A stretch of DNA of 59,941 nucleotides from Bisporella sp. PMI_857 (Eukaryota > Ascomycota > Leotiomycetes > Helotiales > Helotiaceae), in the NCBI GenBank assembly GCA_021307315.1, contig JAJSPD010000139.1:1-59941 (forward strand), written 5' to 3'. The first letter of the stretch is position 1; each line of letters opens with the position of its first letter. Below, piece by piece: positions 55,110 through 59,941 of this stretch. Under the pieces are notes generated by a model. The model searched no databases and was not told the DNA's origin. It worked only from the letters and a program-made list of their open reading frames with translations. The position numbers and the translations under genes were made by a program.

Positions 55110-55165
55110 AGCAGCCAAGACTCTGCGAACTGACGATCTGGACGGGCTATGTAACGCGTCATCCA
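55110..55165 (+). pseudogene. Remnant of an epimerization-domain start after the NRPS stop
   Basis: Right after the TAG, the sequence GAGCAGCCAAGACTCTGCGA.. GACGATCTGGACGGGCTATG parallels the T-E linker of other modules (GAGCAGCCGCGGAGTCTTGG.. GACGACCTGAATGGGCCGTA), with stops and shifts. Similarity ends at about 55160. This indicates that a former E domain was deleted and the gene now ends early. Confidence 0.65.
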
Positions 55166-55297
55166 TCTTACTATTCATTTTTGGAAGTGCAAGATTGACT
55201 TTGTCTTCCTATTAAGAAACCTTTTCGTTACCTTATTAAGGCATCCTATTCTTGTTGTGGTCATACTGAGATCAAGGAATGGTGTATATCTTGAGGA

Positions 55298-55640
55298 TGT
55301 CACAGAGCTGGTGACAGCGCTGGGACGTCTGCGCCTGGACGTCTGCGCCTTAGCGTTAGGGCCTCAACGCCACAGGAGCTCGCTAGTGCTCACGGCCTGT
55401 ATACAAGCTCATCTCCCCCACACCCTACACCTTTAGGTTTTAAGTGTTAGCGCAATTGAAGCTCTGTTCACGTATCCTCGTCTTACCTTCGACCATGCTG
55501 TCACAGAGGATATAAACGTCTCTATGATAAGAACGGTTAGGCTCTATCTCCTGTGTCTCTAATGCGCACTTCTACTTATGTTATTTGTCTAGTTTTAACA
55601 AGCTTTCTCACAAACACTATTCTTTTCCTACAGTACTGTA
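55298..55640 (+). repeat. Probable 5' LTR of a decayed retroelement
   Basis: The sequence begins TGTCACAGAGCTGGTGACAG, contains a TATAAACG box near 55510 and is followed after about 80 bp by a gag-like fragment. This fits an LTR plus leader, but no second LTR or TSD was found, so the limits are approximate. Confidence 0.4.
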
Positions 55641-55718
55641 GTGGGTCAGAACCCTGGTTAGGACTAGGTCAGGTGTCGTACGAACGACGACACTCTCTCA
55701 ACAGAAGAGACAACACAC

Positions 55719-56107
55719 GTGGATAGCAGGGAACGGGAGCCTGCTATACAACGGAAGGACAGGCTGCCACCGGCACCTGAGTTTGATGGGGAAAGGGTAG
55801 ACTTTAAGCCCTGGCTCGCGCGGATCTACGCTAAGCTATCTGTCGATCGGGTCGAAGATACGGAACTCGTACGATTCTGGTACGTGCATAGCAGGCTGAG
55901 GTGAAAGGCGCTGCTTCAAGTAAGCTCATGAGTAGTAGTGGTCAAGACACAGCAGGGATGACGGTCGCTGGGCTTGTAGCGCAACTCAGGCTTGCGTACG
56001 AAGATCCGCAATCTGTGGATCGAGCAACCACTAAGTTACAGGGTCTTCGTCAAGGTACCAGCACATTTGCTACCTTCCTACCAGAATTTGAGCGGGTAGC
56101 AGTGTAG
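55719..56107 (+). pseudogene. Retrotransposon gag fragment
   Basis: Two consecutive frames give blocks that resemble retrotransposon Gag: PAPEFDGERVDFKPWLARIY, then LVAQLRLAYEDPQSVDRATT and LRQGTSTFATFLPEFERVA. A frameshift at about 55900 separates them, and stops follow at 56105. No protease or RT follows. It is a broken 5' part of an LTR element. Confidence 0.6.
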
Positions 56108-56190
56108 CCAGTAGTGTGGCTGTAAAAATACTACGGCGTAGATTACGGCATGGTACGGTACAGTACGGTAGGCCGTAATGGTACAGTTTT
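56103..56190. repeat. Inverted copy of the TACCG-rich repeat at 918-1008
   Basis: Reverse complement of the segment near the left end of the window, including the TACGG pentamers. It lies directly after the gag fragment, suggesting both copies belong to the same retroelement family. From 56191 to 56539 I see no gene. Confidence 0.5.
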
Positions 56191-56539
56191 AAGAATACGC
56201 ACTGCTTACTCAGAATACGGTGTAACACTGGGTCCGACTACACCTACATGTATGTAGGTTGGATTCTGGTTGTTGGTATAAAGTCATGTGAACGTTCCAT
56301 GACGCACAGGCCACCACCTGAATGTATTTAAGTTCTCGCTCGTAGGACGTAACTTAGAACAATCAAGAACAAGTCAACCACCTACAACGAGCATATATAG
56401 CACTGCGCTGAGATCGCGGTGCTACGTGCCCCGTGGGTAACCGACTTAAGCTATTGCAAGTCATCAATACGAAAAAGGTATCACAGAGAGTGATACCAAC
56501 ACTGGTACACCTACCCCCGGGGTAGGAATGGGAGTTGCT

Positions 56540-56906
56540 ACACCTACATAGTATGTAGGTTTAGAATCATGACTAAGCGCGTTCCGCACCAAGCCTGTAA
56601 ACCACAGCGTAACCAGCCCTAAACTACAGCGCGACAGCCTGTAAATACAGCGCAACCAGCCTGTATACACCCGACTACAAGCTTGTAAAGTGTTTAATAT
56701 TTTGTAAAGACTCGTAAAAATACTCGTTGTGACAACTCAAGCTGAACAGGGATCTCGATCCGTAGATCTAGGTAGAAGGACTCAGAGGTGTGAACAACTA
56801 TCAATTGTTATAACTAAGAGAACAAGCTACAGGCAGAAGAAGGAAAGGAGAGTAGTGCTTTATATACAGGACACTGGCCAGGGGCCAGTGTAAGCGAGCC
56901 CTGTAG
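56540..56906. repeat. Nested repeat remnants beside the copia LTR
   Basis: 56540-56728 matches about 25150-25340 (the arm and inner part of the inverted-repeat element) with small changes. At about 56729 this is interrupted by the LTR-like repeat known from 19148-19384, of which only the first 178 bp remain before the copia LTR begins at 56907. Three insertions are therefore stacked here. Confidence 0.6.
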
Positions 56907-57093
56907 TGATAGAACGAGAAATACACAATGATATTCAGAAGGTATTGGGGATGCCGTTCAGGCTCTCTATTGTTGTCTATATGTGTGTGATCATACAAAA
57001 TTGTAGAACTGTGCGTGTGTGAAAAGTCTTCCGCGCTAGCGTTCCCCACTTAGTCAGGGACATGTCAGCTACCTAGATTCTCAAATCCTGACA
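56907..57093 (-). repeat. 3' LTR of the Ty1/copia element (187 bp)
   Basis: Same family as the solo LTRs at 518, 15844 and 16296. On the minus strand it begins TGTCAGGATTTGAG and is preceded by a polypurine tract (CCTAGGGGGAG) as expected for a 3' LTR. The left TSD would be TGTAG (56902-56906); the right one lies outside the window. Confidence 0.85.
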
Positions 57094-59941
57094 CTCCCCC
57101 TAGGTGACAGGTCTCCTTGCTTCACCTGTAGCTCTCCTGAATAGAATAGAATAGGCTGTTGATTCAGGCCTCATTAACTCCTGCAACAATAGCACCTGCG
57201 TACGTATTGTAGTGCCTACGTCTCCTGTGGAGTTCAGCACTCTATGGGCTATGACCTTCCATATTGCAGTACAAGAGTACCCTCTAACCAGTTCTATGCT
57301 CGCATTCCCAGGACTCTTTTGTGCCTTTCATATGCTTCGACAGGCAGCTGCTTAGTTAATATGTCGGCTGGCTGTTTGGCTCCTTCAATGTGCTGTATTA
57401 CCAGCTTTCTTTTCTGAACCAGTTCCTCTCTAATAAATAAGTATCTGATCTCTATGTGCTTCGCTTTCCGGTGGAATTTAGTGTCGTGTAATAGCGTCAC
57501 TGCACCTTGGTTGTCGCAGTATAGCGTAGGAACAAAAGGTTGATTTTCGTTCAGGTCATCCCTCAGCTTGTTCAGCCATAGTACTTCTTTGGCTCCTTCC
57601 GACGCGGCCATAATCTCGGCCTCCATAGAGCTCAGAGCTATTGACTTTTGCCTATTCGAGAACCAGGAACAGGCTCCCCCATTCCGTACCACTGCCATTC
57701 CTTGGACTGACTTCCTGTCGTGTTCAGTACCCCATGTCGAATCAGTGTAAACCCTGTATTGTGACGGTGCTAAAGGGTTCAGGTCGTCCCCGTAGACAAT
57801 TCCGGCTGATCTACAGCTATTCAGGTAGCGTAGCAAATGCTTGGTATGCCTGAAATGAGAAACTCCTGGCTTGGCCATGTACTTCGATAGTTGCCTGGCA
57901 GCCTCTGAAATGTCGATTCTAGTACACCCAGACAAGTATATCGCTGATCCTGCTATTTGCCTATACACTGTAGCGTCTTGTTCCGACAGTAGATCATCAT
58001 CTGGTTGCATTACTGTTCCGGCAGGCAAAGGCAGTTTATTTGGGTTGCATTTGCTCATTCCCAGGCGTTCGAGAAGCTTGGTGATATAGAAGGTTTGATG
58101 GATCTTCAAGGTTCTATTCGGCCTGTTGCGTTCAATTTGAAATCCGACAAATAGTTCAGCAGGACCCAGATCTTTGCATTTCCATTGCGTCAAGATCTTC
58201 CTTTTGATTACTTCGACTTGCTGGCGAGTACAAGCAATTAGCATGTCATCAACAAATAGAAGGATATAGACCCCTCTGCCCGTGAACAGGTTTGGGTCTG
58301 CTTTTGAGCTTTTCAGTCCTAAGCTCTCGAAAAACTTTTTGACCAGCTTGAACCATTCTCTCGGCGCTTGCTTCAATCCGTAGAGAGCTTTGTTCAGCTT
58401 AATGTAGGCGTCGGTTAGTCCTTTCAGTTCAGGGACTAGTTCTTCCAAGAACTGAGGTATCTGCATATAGATCTCTTCTTTCAGCTCCGGATTCAAGAAT
58501 GCTGTGTCGACGTCGATATGCTCTAGTTCCAGATCCTCTTCCGCGACCTTTGCTAGAAGGAATCGCAAGGTGTCGTATCGTACTACCGATGCAAACGTCT
58601 CAAAGTAGTCGATCCCCGGTTTTTGCTTGTCTCCTCTAACACAGAGTCTCGACTTGAGTCTGATGATCTCTCCTCTCGTATTAAACTTCTTTTTCAATAC
58701 TAGACGACAAGGCAACACTTGTCTACCTTGCGGTATTCTCCCCCTCCTTATATCAAAGGTATTCATATCAAGAAGTGCTTGGAGTTCCTCGTGAATTGAT
58801 TTGCGCCAGCCAGGAGCGTCCTCCCGCATGGCCGCATCTAATTCAATTGCTTCAAAAGGAGCTGTAGGTGCACCCAGCGATACAGTATCATCATCCTCCA
58901 GATGAAGGGCTTTGAAGGCCGTAATACTTTGAACGATTGTATCGTTATATACATAGGGCCACCTCCCAGACCTAGTGAGCTTAGCATAAGTATGCTCAGC
59001 ATGAGGTATGCTGTTCTTCGTAGCAGTGCCTTCTACGGTGTGTATGCCAGTGGGTCTCTCCTCTACCGTTACAGTAGGTCTCTCCTCCACGGCTGAAAGT
59101 TGACTACTTTCTATTGACATATCTCCAGTTCCCACTGAGATTTCCTTTGCCAATTGGTTTCCCGCAGTCGCTATAGACTGGAGTTTTGCCTTGTAGGCTG
59201 AAAAAGGGAAACTATATTCATCAATACCCGCGTCAGCAGTCAGTATTACTTTATTGGAGTGGAGGTTCAATAGCTTATAGATTTTGCTTCCTTCCATTCC
59301 TACACATATGTGGTCAACTAGCACTCTCGGCCTAGTCTTGCCAGGGTACTTCTCTTTAGGGATTTTCGGGCTGGCTCTGCATCCAAACACTACTAATTTT
59401 GCCAAGTCTGGTAGCCTTCCAGTGTACCCTTCATATGGCGTTGTTGCTTTGCTGACTGGGTGGTTGTTTTCCGTATCAAAAGGTAAAGCCGAAGTCGGCA
59501 CTCTGTTTCTAACATACATCGCATGTTCGACAGCAATGCACCAGTATTCCGGATCTAGGCTTGACATAAATAGTATTGACCTCATTTTGGAGTCTGTAAC
59601 GTTGACTGTCTTTTCCGCAACTCCATTATATGAGTGTTTGTATGGTGGACAAGGTTCAAATGCTGTTCCCATATCTGCCAGGTGCCTTTGAAATTGAGGA
59701 CCGAACTCCCCCTTCCCGTTATCTGCTCTGCAGCATGCTACTCCTTGGCCTGTATGCTGCTCAATTCTTGAGAAAATTCCTTTGAGGTGTGGTAGGATTT
59801 CTGTGGTTTGAAGTGTTTTCAAAAGCCTTATCCATCCGAATCGACTGGCGTCGTCGATGACTACTAAGTAGTAGTTGTATCCTCTGAACGATATTCCTTT
59901 CCGGCCACTTGTGTCAGCATGGACCTTTCGGCCTATTTGAC
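57094..59941 (-). mobile_element. Ty1/copia retrotransposon body, cut by the window edge
   Basis: The internal region is read on the minus strand and holds integrase, RT and RNase H in copia order. The Gag, protease and 5' LTR parts lie beyond 59941. It supplies the parent family for the solo LTRs in this window. Between the LTR and the pol stop (57094-57293) is a 200-bp untranslated tail. Confidence 0.9.
57294..59941 (-). CDS. Copia pol polyprotein (partial): integrase, RT, RNase H
   Basis: The frame is open from the window edge to the stop, over 880 residues. The first residues include VVIDDASRFGW and ADNGKGEF of the integrase core, then the NGVAEKT Glu motif. A low-complexity linker follows, then the copia-type RT with DVDTAFLN and the catalytic FVDD box in LLFVDDMLIA. 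The RNase H region ends with VYTDSTWG, YCDNQGAVTL and the ADILTKQLP tail characteristic of copia. No internal stop or shift is seen, so this copy may be functional. The N-terminus (Gag, protease) is outside the window. Confidence 0.92.
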   Translation of the reverse strand, partial: QIGRKVHADTSGRKGISFRGYNYYLVVIDDASRFGWIRLLKTLQTTEILPHLKGIFSRIEQHTGQGVACCRADNGKGEFGPQFQRHLADMGTAFEPCPPYKHSYNGVAEKTVNVTDSKMRSILFMSSLDPEYWCIAVEHAMYVRNRVPTSALPFDTENNHPVSKATTPYEGYTGRLPDLAKLVVFGCRASPKIPKEKYPGKTRPRVLVDHICVGMEGSKIYKLLNLHSNKVILTADAGIDEYSFPFSAYKAKLQSIATAGNQLAKEISVGTGDMSIESSQLSAVEERPTVTVEERPTGIHTVEGTATKNSIPHAEHTYAKLTRSGRWPYVYNDTIVQSITAFKALHLEDDDTVSLGAPTAPFEAIELDAAMREDAPGWRKSIHEELQALLDMNTFDIRRGRIPQGRQVLPCRLVLKKKFNTRGEIIRLKSRLCVRGDKQKPGIDYFETFASVVRYDTLRFLLAKVAEEDLELEHIDVDTAFLNPELKEEIYMQIPQFLEELVPELKGLTDAYIKLNKALYGLKQAPREWFKLVKKFFESLGLKSSKADPNLFTGRGVYILLFVDDMLIACTRQQVEVIKRKILTQWKCKDLGPAELFVGFQIERNRPNRTLKIHQTFYITKLLERLGMSKCNPNKLPLPAGTVMQPDDDLLSEQDATVYRQIAGSAIYLSGCTRIDISEAARQLSKYMAKPGVSHFRHTKHLLRYLNSCRSAGIVYGDDLNPLAPSQYRVYTDSTWGTEHDRKSVQGMAVVRNGGACSWFSNRQKSIALSSMEAEIMAASEGAKEVLWLNKLRDDLNENQPFVPTLYCDNQGAVTLLHDTKFHRKAKHIEIRYLFIREELVQKRKLVIQHIEGAKQPADILTKQLPVEAYERHKRVLGMRA

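Noticed and set aside
1..59941. tRNA, rRNA or other structural RNA genes
   Set aside because: I looked for tRNA-like A/B-box and cloverleaf patterns and saw none convincing. A covariance-model scan would be needed to exclude them.

Overview
This window is eukaryotic: a TE-rich stretch of a filamentous ascomycete genome. The evidence is spliceosomal introns of 58-202 bp with GT..AG ends and short CTTAC-like branch sites, a fungal bZIP regulator, a multimodular fungal-type NRPS, and Ty3/gypsy, Ty1/copia, Tad-like LINE, pogo/Fot1-like, Tc1-like and hAT-like elements. The lineage is inferred, not proven. The pairing of an FSH-type hydrolase and an enoyl-CoA hydratase with a synthetase recalls toxin-type clusters of Pleosporales (Alternaria and Bipolaris relatives).

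Layout. 1-2.4 kb holds a fold-back element and two solo LTRs. 2.4-8.8 kb is a complete, young Ty3/gypsy chromovirus on the minus strand: its two 353-bp LTRs read as identical, the TSD is CCTAG, pol has one in-frame TAG, and an antisense Cys-rich ORF lies at its 3' end. 9.0-18.4 kb carries three host-type genes separated by repeats: an FSH serine hydrolase (minus, one intron), a membrane-anchored crotonase (plus) and a bZIP regulator (minus, two introns). 18.5-28 kb is an island of transposons: a broken pogo/Fot1 element with a MITE inside it, an apparently intact Tc1-type element with perfect 107-bp TIRs, and several long inverted-repeat elements containing solo LTRs and tandem repeats.

28.4-55.1 kb is a single giant NRPS gene on the plus strand. 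Its domain order is C-(A-T-E-C)x5-A-T. Six short introns lie at the same place in each C domain, so each internal exon is one module. The modules are near-identical tandem copies (period 4,684 bp) that differ mainly in an approximately 300-bp substrate-pocket segment of the A domain. Modules 4 and 5 carry some 20 or more single-base indels each, which look more like long-read consensus errors than decay. No terminal release domain is present, and a degraded start of an E domain follows the stop codon. 55.3-59.9 kb is retrotransposon debris and the left part of a Ty1/copia element that runs off the window.

How the genes may work together (inference): the synthetase would make a hexapeptide with five D-configured residues, with the last three positions using the same A-domain pocket type. 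The FSH hydrolase and crotonase could prepare or release an acyl or peptidyl group, and the bZIP protein is a candidate local regulator. The 10-15 kb of transposons between these genes and the NRPS leaves open whether they form one functional cluster.
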